Shown here piece after piece: positions 42,872 through 51,755 of a stretch of 64,000 nucleotides of DNA. Origin of the DNA: Streptomyces sp. ISL-36. Its GTDB lineage: Bacteria > Actinomycetota > Actinomycetes > Streptomycetales > Streptomycetaceae. A model generated the notes under the pieces. It did not search any database. It was not told where the DNA came from and saw only the letters and a list, made by a program, of their open reading frames with translations. A program made the position numbers and the translations under genes. The stretch covers positions 100,433 through 164,432 of the forward strand of contig NZ_JAGGOS010000068.1 in assembly GCF_018614205.1 (NCBI RefSeq). The letters run 5' to 3'. Within the stretch, counting starts at the first letter, position 1. Each line of letters starts with the position of its first letter.

Positions 42872-42881
42872 GAACCGGTTC
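42872..42881. promoter_or_regulatory. LacI operator O1, GAACCGGTTC
   Basis: Perfect 10-bp palindrome in TCGAACCGGTTCGG, within the untranslated leader of the glycosidase, 124 bases from the next copy. Confidence 0.75.
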
Positions 42882-42995
42882 GGTCAGATGCGCTCCAGGG
42901 AGGCGGGAGGGCGTTCCCCGCTCGGGGAAGGGTGCGGATCGGGCCCGGGCCCGGGGGCACTTACCCTGTCGGCTCGCCGGAAGGATCGCTTCATC

Positions 42996-43005
42996 GAACC
43001 GGTTC
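42996..43005. promoter_or_regulatory. LacI operator O2, GAACCGGTTC
   Basis: Located 4 bases downstream of the minus-strand -10 box, so a bound repressor would block transcription of the glycosidase. Confidence 0.78.
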
Positions 43006-43009
43006 GGCG

Positions 43010-43038
43010 AAGCTAGCACCGGGGAACGCGGCCAGCAA
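43010..43038 (-). promoter_or_regulatory. Predicted promoter of the secreted glycosidase
   Basis: On the minus strand TTGCTG (43038-43033) and TAGCTT (43015-43010) are 17 bases apart. Operator O2 begins right after the -10 box. Confidence 0.55.
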
Positions 43039-43099
43039 TCCCTCGGTCATGAGGAAATGACGCTGTCCTGAGGGGTTTTGACGAGGTGCGTCCAGGGTG

Positions 43100-43128
43100 T
43101 TGACATGCGTTCGGGTAGTTCCTACCTT
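43100..43128 (+). promoter_or_regulatory. Predicted promoter of lacI and the importer
   Basis: Consensus TTGACA (43100-43105), 17-base spacer and TACCTT (43123-43128). Transcription would start near 43135, immediately before operator O3. Confidence 0.65.
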
Positions 43129-43138
43129 CGCTTCACGC

Positions 43139-43148
43139 GAACCGGTTC
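43139..43148. promoter_or_regulatory. LacI operator O3, GAACCGGTTC
   Basis: Sits at the expected transcription start of the lacI promoter; a mirror arrangement to O2. Confidence 0.78.
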
Positions 43149-43253
43149 GATGACCGGCCTTCGTCTCTCGCCCCATCCAGTGCATGACCGCCCCATCCAG
43201 AGCGTGACGACCGGCAGGTGCCCCCTCCTCCGAGGCGACGCGCCCGAGGTGTC

Positions 43254-43263
43254 GAACCGGTTC
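43254..43263. promoter_or_regulatory. LacI operator O4, GAACCGGTTC
   Basis: Lies just upstream of the lacI ribosome site (AAGGAG), 115 bases after O3. O1-O4 are nearly symmetrical about the region centre, which would suit DNA looping. Confidence 0.75.
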
Positions 43264-43278
43264 GAGTAAGGAGTCGCC

Positions 43279-44325
43279 GTGAACATCGGTGAGATCGCCC
43301 GGCGGGCCGGTGTCTCGCGGAGCACCGTGTCCTACGCGCTGAGCGGCAAGCGTCCGGTCTCCGAGGACACCCGCAGGAAGATCCAGCAGGTCGTCGACGA
43401 GCTGGGCTACCGGCCCAGTGCCAGCGCCCGCGCCCTCGCCAACGGCCGGACCAGCACGCTCGGTCTGGTCTTCCCGCCCGCCGGGAACCACTACACGGGC
43501 ATGCAACTGGACTTCATCGGCAGCGTGGTGGAGGCCGCCGCGGCCTACGACTACGACGTGCTGCTGTCCCCCAGCGGCATGGACAGCGATCGTTCCTTCC
43601 AGCGACTCCTCGGAGAGCGGCGGGTCGACGGCGCGATCATGATGGAGATCCGGCTGGAGGACGACCGGGTGGACCATCTGGCCGCGGTGGGCTTCCCCTT
43701 CGTCGCCATCGGTCGTACCGCCCGTCCCGAGGACGGCTGGTGGGTGGGGCTCGACCACACCGCGCTGGTGGAGGCGTGCGTGCACCATCTGGCAGACCTC
43801 GGCCACCGCCGTGTGGCCTTCGTCAACCGACCCGAGCAACTGCTGCGGAGCGGGTACGAGTCCGCGCACCGGGGTCTGGACGGCTTCACGAAAGCCGCGG
43901 CCGAGCGTGGGCTGACGGTCCGGACGTACTGCTGTGGGGACGACCCCGCCTCGGGCCAGAAGTGTCTGGAACGGATCCTGCACGACGAGCCGGCCACCAC
44001 GGCCCTGGTCACGCTGAACGAGGCCGCGCTGGGCGGTCTCTACCGGGGCCTGGCCGAGGCCGGCCGCCATGTGCCACGCGACTTCTCCGTCACCGGCGTC
44101 GTGGCCGCCCGCTGGGCGGAGACGGTGACCCCGCAGCTCACCGCGGCGGACGTACCGGCGGCGGAGTTGGGCCGTCTCGCCGTCGACCTCCTGGTGGAGC
44201 GGCTCGACGACCCCGGCGCGCCGCCCCGGCACCACCTCCTCGTGCCACCCGTCTCCCTGCGGGCCAGTACCGGGCCCGTCGGCGCCACACCGGCTGGGGA
44301 CGCCGGGCTCCGCACCACGCCCTGA
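43279..44325 (+). CDS. LacI-family repressor of the GH39-like/GH63-like sugar locus
   Basis: 348 residues, GTG start after AAGGAG. The helix-turn-helix is at residues 2-22 (NIGEIARRAGVSRSTVSYALSG), followed by ASARALANGRTSTLGLVFPP. The effector domain is longer-looped than usual (LAAVGFPFVAIGRTARPEDGWWVGLDHTA) and lacks the classical VxGFDD motif; the matching place reads FSVTGVVAARWAETVTPQLT. The sensor may thus bind an uncommon sugar. It lies first in an operon with an ABC importer and a cytoplasmic glycosidase, and four palindromic operators in its promoter region indicate autoregulation. Confidence 0.92.
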   Translation: MNIGEIARRAGVSRSTVSYALSGKRPVSEDTRRKIQQVVDELGYRPSASARALANGRTSTLGLVFPPAGNHYTGMQLDFIGSVVEAAAAYDYDVLLSPSGMDSDRSFQRLLGERRVDGAIMMEIRLEDDRVDHLAAVGFPFVAIGRTARPEDGWWVGLDHTALVEACVHHLADLGHRRVAFVNRPEQLLRSGYESAHRGLDGFTKAAAERGLTVRTYCCGDDPASGQKCLERILHDEPATTALVTLNEAALGGLYRGLAEAGRHVPRDFSVTGVVAARWAETVTPQLTAADVPAAELGRLAVDLLVERLDDPGAPPRHHLLVPPVSLRASTGPVGATPAGDAGLRTTP

Positions 44326-44455
44326 CCACACCCCACGCGAGCTTCTTCACACCACCGGACGCCCGAACCGCCCACCCGCGCCGTTCGGCATGCCCGCACT
44401 CTCCCCCTGCTCACCGCCCTCGGCACCCGCATGCCCCAGACATAAGGAACCCGCG

Positions 44456-45703
44456 ATGAACAGCTCCTCCAGAAAGCGCCCCCTGAAGGCCGCGGCCGTG
44501 ACCGCCCTGGCTGTCGTCCTCGGTGTCACCGGCTGTGGCTCCGGTTCGGGCGGCGCGGGGGCGAAGGCGGCGGACGACGGCACGTACACCGTCTGGGACC
44601 CCTACCCGCAGTTCGCCAAGGGCTCGGCATGGGGCAAGCTGCTCGACTCCTGCGGTGCCAAGGCGGGCGTGAAGATCAAGCGGACCGGCTTCGACACCAG
44701 CGACCTGGCGAACAAGGCGCTGCTCGCCGCGCAGCAGGACAACTCGCCGGACGTCCTCATCGTCGACAACCCGGTGGTGTCCACCCTGGCCGAGGCGGGT
44801 GTCCTCACGACCACCGACGACAACAAGCTCGACACCTCGGGCGTGGACCCCAACCTGCTCGAGGCCGGCCGGTCGGGAGGCAAGACCTACGGCACTCCGA
44901 TCGGCGCCAACACCCTCGCCCTCTACTACAACAAGAACGTCCTGAAGGAAGCCGGGGTGGACATCACCTCGGTCAAGGACTGGCCGTCCCTGACGGCGGC
45001 GCTGGCGAAGGTCAAGAAGGCGGGCAAGAAGGGCATCACGTTCTCCGCGATCGGCACGGAGGAGGGCAGCTTCCAATTCCTGCCGTGGTTCTGGGGATCG
45101 GGCGCGAAGCTGACCGATCTCGACTCTCCCGCGGCCGTCTCCGCCCTGACCCTGTGGAAGGACTGGCTGGCCGAGGGGTACGCCCCCAACTCCGTGCTCA
45201 ACAACACCCAGACCACCAGCTGGCAGGAGTTCGCGACCGGCGACTACGCGTTCGCCGAGAACGGCACCTGGCAGCTCGCGAACGCGAAGAAGGCGGGCTT
45301 CGACTTCGGTGTCCTGCCCATCCCCGGCGCCGACGGTGGCGCCGCCGCGGCCCCGACCGGCGGCGAGTTCGTCACGCTCCCGGTACAGAGCGAAACCGGC
45401 CGCTACGCCACCACGCAGAAGCTGGCTGCCTGTCTGACCAGCACCCAGAGCCTGTACGACACCGACACCACCCTCTCCTACGTCGCCCCCACCACCGAGG
45501 TACAGAACAAGCAGGTGGCGGCCGACCCCGAGCTCGGGCCGTGGGTGGCGGCGGTCAAGGCGGCCAAGGGCCGTACCAGCGACGACCTGGGCACCAAGTA
45601 CCCGAAGATCTCGGAGCAGTTGTGGTCGTCCGTCCAGTCAGCGCTCAGTGGCTCGAAGTCTCCCAAGGACGCACTTTCCGCCGGCCAGTCCGCCGTCGAA
45701 TAG
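44456..45703 (+). CDS. Sugar ABC transporter substrate-binding lipoprotein (CUT1)
   Basis: 415 residues from ATG 44456, which has AAGGAA upstream. The frame is open to 44390, but those residues are not signal-like. Signal peptide with lipobox GVTGC and a Gly/Ser-rich tether follow. The mature protein carries WDPYPQFAKGSAWGKLLDSC, NKALLAAQQDNSPDVLIVDNP, LYYNKNVLKEAGVD and SWQEFATGDYAFAENGTW, the family 1 extracellular solute-binding pattern. The two permeases follow at once; no ATPase gene is present, so a shared MsiK-type ATPase is likely used. The substrate is expected to be the product of the secreted GH39-like enzyme. Confidence 0.92.
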   Translation: MNSSSRKRPLKAAAVTALAVVLGVTGCGSGSGGAGAKAADDGTYTVWDPYPQFAKGSAWGKLLDSCGAKAGVKIKRTGFDTSDLANKALLAAQQDNSPDVLIVDNPVVSTLAEAGVLTTTDDNKLDTSGVDPNLLEAGRSGGKTYGTPIGANTLALYYNKNVLKEAGVDITSVKDWPSLTAALAKVKKAGKKGITFSAIGTEEGSFQFLPWFWGSGAKLTDLDSPAAVSALTLWKDWLAEGYAPNSVLNNTQTTSWQEFATGDYAFAENGTWQLANAKKAGFDFGVLPIPGADGGAAAAPTGGEFVTLPVQSETGRYATTQKLAACLTSTQSLYDTDTTLSYVAPTTEVQNKQVAADPELGPWVAAVKAAKGRTSDDLGTKYPKISEQLWSSVQSALSGSKSPKDALSAGQSAVE

Positions 45704-45723
45704 CCGAAGTCCAGGTCCTGTTG

Positions 45724-46695
45724 ATGAGCCACACGACAGAAGCGACGCGCCGTCGGGCCGAGCCCGACCGCGGCGGAGCGACACCCGTCGCACCTCCCCC
45801 GACGCGTCGCCGGCCCCACTCCCCACAGTGGGCCGCCTGGGCCTTCCTCGCCCCGGTGACCCTCTACCTCGCCCTCTTCTACGCCTATCCGCTCTACCGC
45901 AACATCGACCTGAGCCTGCGCGACTACACCGTCCGTTCCTTCGTACGGGGCGACGCCCCCTTCGCGGGGCTGGAGAACTACAGGACCGTTCTCGACGACC
46001 CGACCTTCCTGCCCGCCCTGCTCCACACCGCGCTGTTCACCGTCGCGTCCCTCGCCTTCCAGTACGCCATCGGCCTGGCCCTCGCGGTCTTCTTCCACCA
46101 GCACTTCCGGCTCTCCGCCACCCTGCGGGCCCTGTTCCTCGTGCCCTGGCTGCTGCCACTGATCGTCTCGGCGTCCACCTGGTCGTGGATGCTCAACAGC
46201 GACTCCGGCATCGTCAACGCCGCACTGCACGCCGTGGGCATCGACCCGGTGAACTGGCTGACCTCCCCGACCTGGTCGCTGACCTCGGTGATCATCGCGA
46301 ACATCTGGATCGGCGTCCCGTTCAACCTCGTCGTGCTGTACAGCGGCCTGCAGTCCATCCCGGCCGGTCTGTACGAGGCCGCGGCCCTGGACGGAGCAGG
46401 CGCCTGGCGGCGGTTTTGGAGCATCACCTTCCCGCTGCTGCGTCCGGTGTCCGCGATCACCCTGCTCCTGGGTCTTGTCTACACGCTCAAGGTCTTCGAC
46501 ATCATCTGGATCATGACCAAGGGCGGCCCGGCGGAATCCTCCACGACCTTCGCCACCTGGTCCTACCAACTCGGATTCGGCAACATGCTGCCCGCCTTCG
46601 GCCCGGGCGCGGCCGTCGGCAACCTGCTGGTGGTCGCCGCCCTGGTCTTCGGCCTGGTGTACATACGGGTGCAGAGAAAGCAGGCTCTGTCATGA
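45724..46695 (+). CDS. Sugar ABC transporter permease, MalF type
   Basis: 323 residues, starting 20 bases after the binding-protein gene with AGG in the ribosome-site position. A polar Arg/Pro-rich N-terminus is followed by the first membrane span (WAFLAPVTLYLALFYAYPLY). The ATPase-contact motif is YEAAALDGAGAWRRFWSI. Six spans in total agree with the CUT1 MalF type. Confidence 0.93.
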   Translation: MSHTTEATRRRAEPDRGGATPVAPPPTRRRPHSPQWAAWAFLAPVTLYLALFYAYPLYRNIDLSLRDYTVRSFVRGDAPFAGLENYRTVLDDPTFLPALLHTALFTVASLAFQYAIGLALAVFFHQHFRLSATLRALFLVPWLLPLIVSASTWSWMLNSDSGIVNAALHAVGIDPVNWLTSPTWSLTSVIIANIWIGVPFNLVVLYSGLQSIPAGLYEAAALDGAGAWRRFWSITFPLLRPVSAITLLLGLVYTLKVFDIIWIMTKGGPAESSTTFATWSYQLGFGNMLPAFGPGAAVGNLLVVAALVFGLVYIRVQRKQALS

Positions 46696-47516
46696 TCCGA
46701 AGCAACACGCGTACGTGGGGAAAGACAGCCGTCGGTCTCCTCCTCACCGGGATCATGCTCTTCCCGGTCTACTGGATGCTGAACGTGTCGTTCACCCGCG
46801 ACCAGAACATGCGCAAGAGCCCACCGGACCTCTTCCCCGTCCACGGCACCCTGGACGGCTACCGCACCGTCCTCGCCGAACAACTGCCCTACCTGGGCAC
46901 CAGCTTCGTCATCGGCCTGGGCACCGTCGCCCTGACCGTGGCCCTGTCCGCCCCCGCCGGCTACGCCCTGGCCAAGCTGCGCCCGCGCGGCGGCGGCGTC
47001 CTCGGCTTCGTCCTCCTGGTCGCCCAGATGATCCCCGGCATCATCATGGCGATGGGCTTCTACGCCATCTACCTCAGCCTCGGCCTGCTCCAGTCCGTCC
47101 CCGGCCTGATCGTCGCGGACTCCACCCTGGCCGTTCCCTTCGCGGTGCTCATCTTCACCGCGTTCATGTCCGGCATCCCCGGCGAACTGCTGCAGGCGGC
47201 GAAAACGGACGGCGCCGGGCCCCTGCGCACCTTCTGGTCGATCGTCCTGCCGATGAGCCGCAACGCCGTCGTCACGGTGTCCCTGTTCGCGTTCCTGTGG
47301 TCCTGGTCCGACTTCGTCTTCGCCGGCACGCTGGTCAACGGCGGTCCGCACGAGCCGATCACCCTCGGCATCTACCACTACATCGGCAACAACAACCAGG
47401 AGTGGAACGCCATCATGGCCACCGCGGTCGTGGCCTCCCTGCCGGCCGCGGTCATCCTCGTCCTCGCCCAGCGCTATGTCGCCGCCGGCGTGACCGCAGG
47501 TGCGGTCAAGGACTGA
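46692..47516 (+). CDS. Sugar ABC transporter permease, MalG type
   Basis: 274 residues, overlapping the previous permease gene by ATGA. The first span is TAVGLLLTGIMLFPVYWML; the contact motif GELLQAAKTDGAGPLRTFW precedes IVLPMSRNAVVTVSLFAF. The C-terminus AGVTAGAVKD is typical of MalG-type permeases. It completes the importer and is followed after 86 bases by the cytoplasmic glycosidase gene. Confidence 0.93.
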   Translation: MIRSNTRTWGKTAVGLLLTGIMLFPVYWMLNVSFTRDQNMRKSPPDLFPVHGTLDGYRTVLAEQLPYLGTSFVIGLGTVALTVALSAPAGYALAKLRPRGGGVLGFVLLVAQMIPGIIMAMGFYAIYLSLGLLQSVPGLIVADSTLAVPFAVLIFTAFMSGIPGELLQAAKTDGAGPLRTFWSIVLPMSRNAVVTVSLFAFLWSWSDFVFAGTLVNGGPHEPITLGIYHYIGNNNQEWNAIMATAVVASLPAAVILVLAQRYVAAGVTAGAVKD

Positions 47517-47602
47517 CCCCTCCACCGCTCCATCCCCTCGCCCCGGCCGTGCCGTCCGTCCGACGGAGGGCCACCCCTGCCCGAGAAACGAGTGACATTT
47601 TC

Positions 47603-49339
47603 ATGACCGCCGACCGATCCGGCCCGGCCTTCTCCGTCCACGACATTCCGTTCAGCACCTACGGATCATGGTTCGACATCTCCCCGGTGGTGGCGGAGAA
47701 GATCCGGGCCGAGGACCTCCACCTCGTCTCGCACCAGAACGGCATGCACGCGGTGCTGAGCCTCGTACCCCTGGACGCCGCGACGGGCGGGCGAGCCGAG
47801 ACCCGCGTGGCGGCGACCCCGGGCCTGCTGAGCTGGATCGGCGCCGCCGGCCGTGTCGATCTCGCCTACGAGTCGCCGGACACGGTACGCCTGCGTGGTG
47901 CGGGAGTGCCGCTGTGCGTTTCCGCGGCGGCCCCGACGCTGACCCCGTTCAGCGGCACCTACTTCTTCCACGACGCGGCCACCGACGCTCACGTGTTCAC
48001 CTCGTACGAGACCGGTCGCCGCTACCGCGTCACCGTGCTCTCCGGCACGGTGACCGACACGTTCGGCAGCCAGGCCCTGGGCAGCGGTGACCGCGGCCTC
48101 ACCGTCGCCGCCGACGGGGACGACCCGTGGGAGATCGCGATCGAGGAACTCGACACCGCCCGCCCCGCGTACGCCCGGGCGGCAGTCTTCGACAAGATCG
48201 TCGAAGCCACGCGGAACTCCTTCACGGACTTCGTCGACACGGTGGCCCCCTGGCGCTCGTCAGCCACCCCGGCCGCCGAACTCGCCGCCTACGTCGTGTG
48301 GTCCGCCACCGTCCACCCGGCGGGGCTCGTCACCCGGCCGGGCGTCCTCATGTCCAAGCACTGGATGGACAAGGTCTGGAGCTGGGACCACTGCTTCAAC
48401 GCCCTGGCCCTGGCACCGGGACAACCCGAACTCGCCTGGGACCAGTACCACTTGCCCTTCGACCACCAGGACGGGACCGGGGCGCTGCCCGACTCGGTCA
48501 CCCACTCCGAGGTTCTCCGCAACTTCGTCAAACCGCCCATCCACGGCTGGGCGTTCGGCCATCTGCGGCGTCGGCTGGGCACGCCCCCAGGCCCGGCGGA
48601 ACTCGCCGAGACGTACGACAGGCTGACCCGCTGGACGGACTTCTGGCTCACCGCACGACGCGCCCCCGGCGCCGCCCTGCCCCACTACCAGCACGGCAAC
48701 GACAGCGGCTGGGACAACGCCACCACCTTCGACCCCGAACGCGTGGTCGTCACCGCTGACCTGGCCGCCTTCCTCGTCCTCCAGCTCCGCGAACTCGCCG
48801 AGCTGGCAACATATTTGGACAAGCCGGATGAGGCCCGCCGGTGGACACGGACCGCCGAGGCGACGCAGGCGGCGATGCTCGACCAGCTCTGGAGCAGCGA
48901 CCGGTTCGTCGCCCGGGGAGTCGACAGCGGCACCACCTGGCACAGTTCCAGCCTCCTCGACCTGATGCCCATCGTGCTGGGCGAGCATCTGCCGGACGAT
49001 GTCAGCGGCGTGCTGGCCGCCCGCATCGAGGCCCACCTGACCCCGCACGGACTGGCCACCGAACTGCCGACCTCACCGCACTACCTCCCCGACGGCTACT
49101 GGCGCGGCCCGATCTGGGCCCCCGCCACGATCCTCATCGAGGACGGGCTGCGCCGCGCCGGTCGGCACCGGCTGGCGGACGAGATCAGCGCCTGCTTCCG
49201 CGCCCTGTGCGAGAACCACGGCTTCGCCGAGAACTTCGACGCCCTGACCGGAAGGGGCCTGCGGGACCGCGCCTACACCTGGACCGCAAGCAGCTACCTG
49301 CTCCTCGCCGAAGCACACATACGCCGCAGCGGCGACTGA
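47603..49339 (+). CDS. Cytoplasmic (alpha/alpha)6 glycosidase, GH63/MGH1-like
   Basis: 578 residues, no signal peptide. An N-terminal beta-sandwich (FSVHDIPFSTYGSWFDISPV to about residue 210) precedes the helical barrel. Family signs in order are MDKVWSWDHCFNALAL, GALPDSVTHSEVLRNFVKPPIHGWAF, YQHGNDSGWDNATTF (probable catalytic Asp region) and DGYWRGPIWAP. They resemble YgjK and mannosylglycerate hydrolases of GH63. Linkage with the importer suggests that it cleaves the imported oligosaccharide inside the cell. The bond is probably an alpha-glycoside, since GH63 enzymes are inverting alpha-glycosidases. The exact sugar is not known. Confidence 0.82.
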   Translation: MTADRSGPAFSVHDIPFSTYGSWFDISPVVAEKIRAEDLHLVSHQNGMHAVLSLVPLDAATGGRAETRVAATPGLLSWIGAAGRVDLAYESPDTVRLRGAGVPLCVSAAAPTLTPFSGTYFFHDAATDAHVFTSYETGRRYRVTVLSGTVTDTFGSQALGSGDRGLTVAADGDDPWEIAIEELDTARPAYARAAVFDKIVEATRNSFTDFVDTVAPWRSSATPAAELAAYVVWSATVHPAGLVTRPGVLMSKHWMDKVWSWDHCFNALALAPGQPELAWDQYHLPFDHQDGTGALPDSVTHSEVLRNFVKPPIHGWAFGHLRRRLGTPPGPAELAETYDRLTRWTDFWLTARRAPGAALPHYQHGNDSGWDNATTFDPERVVVTADLAAFLVLQLRELAELATYLDKPDEARRWTRTAEATQAAMLDQLWSSDRFVARGVDSGTTWHSSSLLDLMPIVLGEHLPDDVSGVLAARIEAHLTPHGLATELPTSPHYLPDGYWRGPIWAPATILIEDGLRRAGRHRLADEISACFRALCENHGFAENFDALTGRGLRDRAYTWTASSYLLLAEAHIRRSGD

Positions 49340-49496
49340 TGTCGCCCCTCCCGCGCCCGCGCCCGCACCCGCGCGTGCCAGGCAGCAGGCAGAAACCGAC
49401 TGTGACACCAGCTGATGGAACTGCTGACCCGGGTGCAACAGGCGTAGCGCCGCTCCACGCGTCTTTCTGCCGCGCGCGCCGTCGAGGTGACACCAC
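49340..49496. other. Convergent intergenic region
   Basis: 157 bases between the GH63-like and SnoaL-like genes. A GCGCCCGCGCCCGC run at its start may fold weakly; no clear terminator or gene is visible. Confidence 0.3.
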
Positions 49497-49916
49497 TCAG
49501 CCCCTGGGACTCTCGTCCTTCGGTGGGAAGTCGCCGTGACGGTGGACGAGCCGCCACTGGCCCTGTTCGGCGCGGTAGAGGTGCGTCACCCGGATGGCCA
49601 CCGCTCGTCTGGGCCCACCGTCGACAGAGACTTCGCCGCGTTCGTAGCCGACGGTGTAGGCCAGCTCGGTGCCGGCGTGGACAACCTCGAATTCTGTGCG
49701 CATGTCGCCGTCGGAGAAGCGGCCGCCCACCCAGCGGAAGGTGTCGCGGAGAGCGGGCCAACCGGTCCGGGAGGGTCCGAAGGCGCCGAACAAGCTGACG
49801 TCGTCCGACTGGGACCACATGGCGAGGAACGGTTCGGGGTCTCCCTGGTACATCGCATCGTTCGCGGCCCGCTGCCGCTGGAGGGTCTGCTCGGTGAAGT
49901 CCTCGACACTGCTCAT
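49497..49916 (-). CDS. SnoaL-like / DUF4440 family protein
   Basis: 139 residues from ATG 49916; a longer reading to 50000 lacks a ribosome site. The cone-shaped alpha+beta fold is seen in VEDFTEQTLQRQRAANDAMY, DPEPFLAMWSQSDDVSLFG, GWPALRDTFRWVGGRFSDG and the final WRLVHRHGDFPP. This last motif is typical of DUF4440/ketosteroid-isomerase-like proteins. It is an enzyme or small-ligand-binding protein of unknown substrate. Its gene lies downstream of the amidohydrolase but 198 bases and a strong hairpin separate them. Confidence 0.82.
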   Translation of the reverse strand: MSSVEDFTEQTLQRQRAANDAMYQGDPEPFLAMWSQSDDVSLFGAFGPSRTGWPALRDTFRWVGGRFSDGDMRTEFEVVHAGTELAYTVGYERGEVSVDGGPRRAVAIRVTHLYRAEQGQWRLVHRHGDFPPKDESPRG

Positions 49917-50048
49917 TCGTCCAGAATGACCGGCGCCGCCACGGCATCGCCACTTTTGCCACGAGCACGCTCGAAGTGGCCGGCTGTGGTGCTCGGCCAT
50001 ACGGGCGAATCTCCGGAAAACACCCGGCAGGCGTGGCGGCCACCAGCC

Positions 50049-50069
50049 CCGGGCGGCCCGGCCGCCCGG
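50049..50069. terminator. GC-rich hairpin after the amidohydrolase gene
   Basis: CCGGGCGGCC (50049-50058) pairs perfectly with GGCCGCCCGG (50060-50069). More GGCGGCCGGGGC copies follow up to the amidohydrolase stop codon at 50115. Confidence 0.7.
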
Positions 50070-50114
50070 CGGCCGGGGCTTCGCGGCGGCCGGGGCCGGA
50101 AGGCCGCCGCCGGC

Positions 50115-51755
50115 TCAGCGGTGGAAGACGGTCACCCCCTCGACGATCGTCTCGTCGACCGACGCCTCCTTGATCTCCTCCACCGGAACGGCGAACAGGT
50201 CCCGGTCGATCACCACCAGGTCCGCGTACTTGCCGACGGTCACCGCACCCCGGTCGCCTTCCGCGAAGTTGGCGTAGGCGCTGCCCCACGTGTACGCCTC
50301 GATCGCGGCGGCCAGGTCGATCGTCTGCCCGGGCACCCACGAGTCGCCGCCGTCCGGCGCGCGGCGGGTGACGGCGGTGTAGAGGTGGGCGAGCGGGTTC
50401 ATCTCGGCGACGTTCCAGTCGCTGGAGAAGGCGAGCTTCGCACCCGCGTCTCGCAGACTGCGGAACGCCCAGGCGTGCGACCAGCGGTGCTCGCCGACGC
50501 CTTCGGCCCAGTCCTTGCCGGGACCGGCGACGTCCGGCGCGCAGTGCCGCGGCTGCATGCAGGCGACGACGTCGAGCGCGGCGAACCGGCCGACGTCCTG
50601 CGGGTGCAGACACTCGACGTGCACGAGCTGGTGGCGGGCGTCGCGGGGCCCGTTGGCGGCGCGCGCGGCCTCGTGGGCGTCGAGGGCGGTACGGATGCCC
50701 CGGTCGCCCGTGGCGTGCGTGAACGTCTGGAACCCTCGCCGGTCCAGCTCGGTCAGCACGTCCGCGAACTCCGTGGGCTCGTAGAACGTACGCCCCCGGT
50801 TCCCGGGCTCGTTGGCGTACGGCTCGAACAGCGCGGCCGTGTGGGGCTCGATCACGTCGTCGATGTAGAGCTTGAGCGGACCGACACGGAACCGGTCGTC
50901 GTCGAACCGCTTGGCGCACCGCTCGAACTCGTCGAGCTCCTCGGCGGTCGTCCCGCGCGGATGGAACAGGGCGGCGATGATCCGCGAACGCAGTCGGCCC
51001 TCGTCTCGGGCCCGTTCGAAGAGGAAGAGGTCGTCGGGGGAGTTCTGCGGCTCGACGACGGTGGTGAGGCCGTTCTCCGCGGCCATGTCGAGCGAGGCGC
51101 ACAGGCGCTTGTACCGGCGCTCCTCGCTCGCCCAGGGCAGGAACTCGGCCAGCGCGCGCTGGCCGCGGCGGGCGAGGCCGAGCACGGCGAACCCGGTGAC
51201 GAACCCGGTCGGTTCGCCGGTGACGGGATCCTTCTGGACGACTCCCCACGGCAGCCGCTCGGTCTCCCGGGTGATGCCGAGGCGTCGGAGGGCTGCCGTG
51301 TTGAGCCAGACGCTGTGGACGTCGTAGGTGAACACGAGAGCGGGCCGGTCGCCGGTGACCGGGTCGAGGTCGGCGGCGGTGGGCATACGGCCCCCGGGGA
51401 TCGCCCCGTAGTCGAACGCCTCCGCCTCGATCCACTCGGCGTCCGGGTGCGCGTCCGCCCATGCCCGGATGCGGGCGTGCACCTCCTCCAGGGTGTGGGC
51501 CCCGGCGAGCTGCACGCTGTCGGAGTCGGAGCCGAGGCGGACGTGGTTGTGCGCGTCGACGAAGCCCGGGAGCAGCATGCGGCCGCCGAGGTCGCGTACG
51601 TCGGTCTTCGGTCCGGCGAGCGCGGAGATCTCGGCATGCGTGCCGACGGCGCTGATCCGGCCGGCGGTCACGGCCACGGCTTCGGCGCGCGGGAGGTCCG
51701 GGTCGACGGTATGGACGCGGGCCCGGGTCAGGATGAGGTCGGGTGCGGGGCGCAC
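50115..51755 (-). CDS. YtcJ-like metal-dependent amidohydrolase
   Basis: 546 residues (start GTG 51755). The amidohydrolase family 3 layout is complete: an N-terminal beta-sandwich, then LLPGFVDAHNHVRLG with the metal-binding His-X-His. GPLKLYIDDV carries the likely metal-bridging Lys, TFTHATGDRGIRTALDAHE holds a metal His, and LAFSSDWNVAEMNPLAHLY holds the catalytic Asp. It ends with VGKYADLVVIDRDLF. Related enzymes hydrolyse N-substituted formamides or other amides. It is on the same strand 75 bases after the MHS transporter and likely in its operon, under the GntR regulator. Confidence 0.9.
   Translation of the reverse strand: MRPAPDLILTRARVHTVDPDLPRAEAVAVTAGRISAVGTHAEISALAGPKTDVRDLGGRMLLPGFVDAHNHVRLGSDSDSVQLAGAHTLEEVHARIRAWADAHPDAEWIEAEAFDYGAIPGGRMPTAADLDPVTGDRPALVFTYDVHSVWLNTAALRRLGITRETERLPWGVVQKDPVTGEPTGFVTGFAVLGLARRGQRALAEFLPWASEERRYKRLCASLDMAAENGLTTVVEPQNSPDDLFLFERARDEGRLRSRIIAALFHPRGTTAEELDEFERCAKRFDDDRFRVGPLKLYIDDVIEPHTAALFEPYANEPGNRGRTFYEPTEFADVLTELDRRGFQTFTHATGDRGIRTALDAHEAARAANGPRDARHQLVHVECLHPQDVGRFAALDVVACMQPRHCAPDVAGPGKDWAEGVGEHRWSHAWAFRSLRDAGAKLAFSSDWNVAEMNPLAHLYTAVTRRAPDGGDSWVPGQTIDLAAAIEAYTWGSAYANFAEGDRGAVTVGKYADLVVIDRDLFAVPVEEIKEASVDETIVEGVTVFHR

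Larger units (their letters stand above)
42758..43278. promoter_or_regulatory. Divergent control region with four identical operators
   Basis: The 520 bases between the glycosidase and lacI starts hold no gene. They contain four copies of the palindrome GAACCGGTTC with CpG-type flanks, two predicted promoters (minus: TTGCTG-17-TAGCTT; plus: TTGACA-17-TACCTT) and the ribosome sites. Confidence 0.75.
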
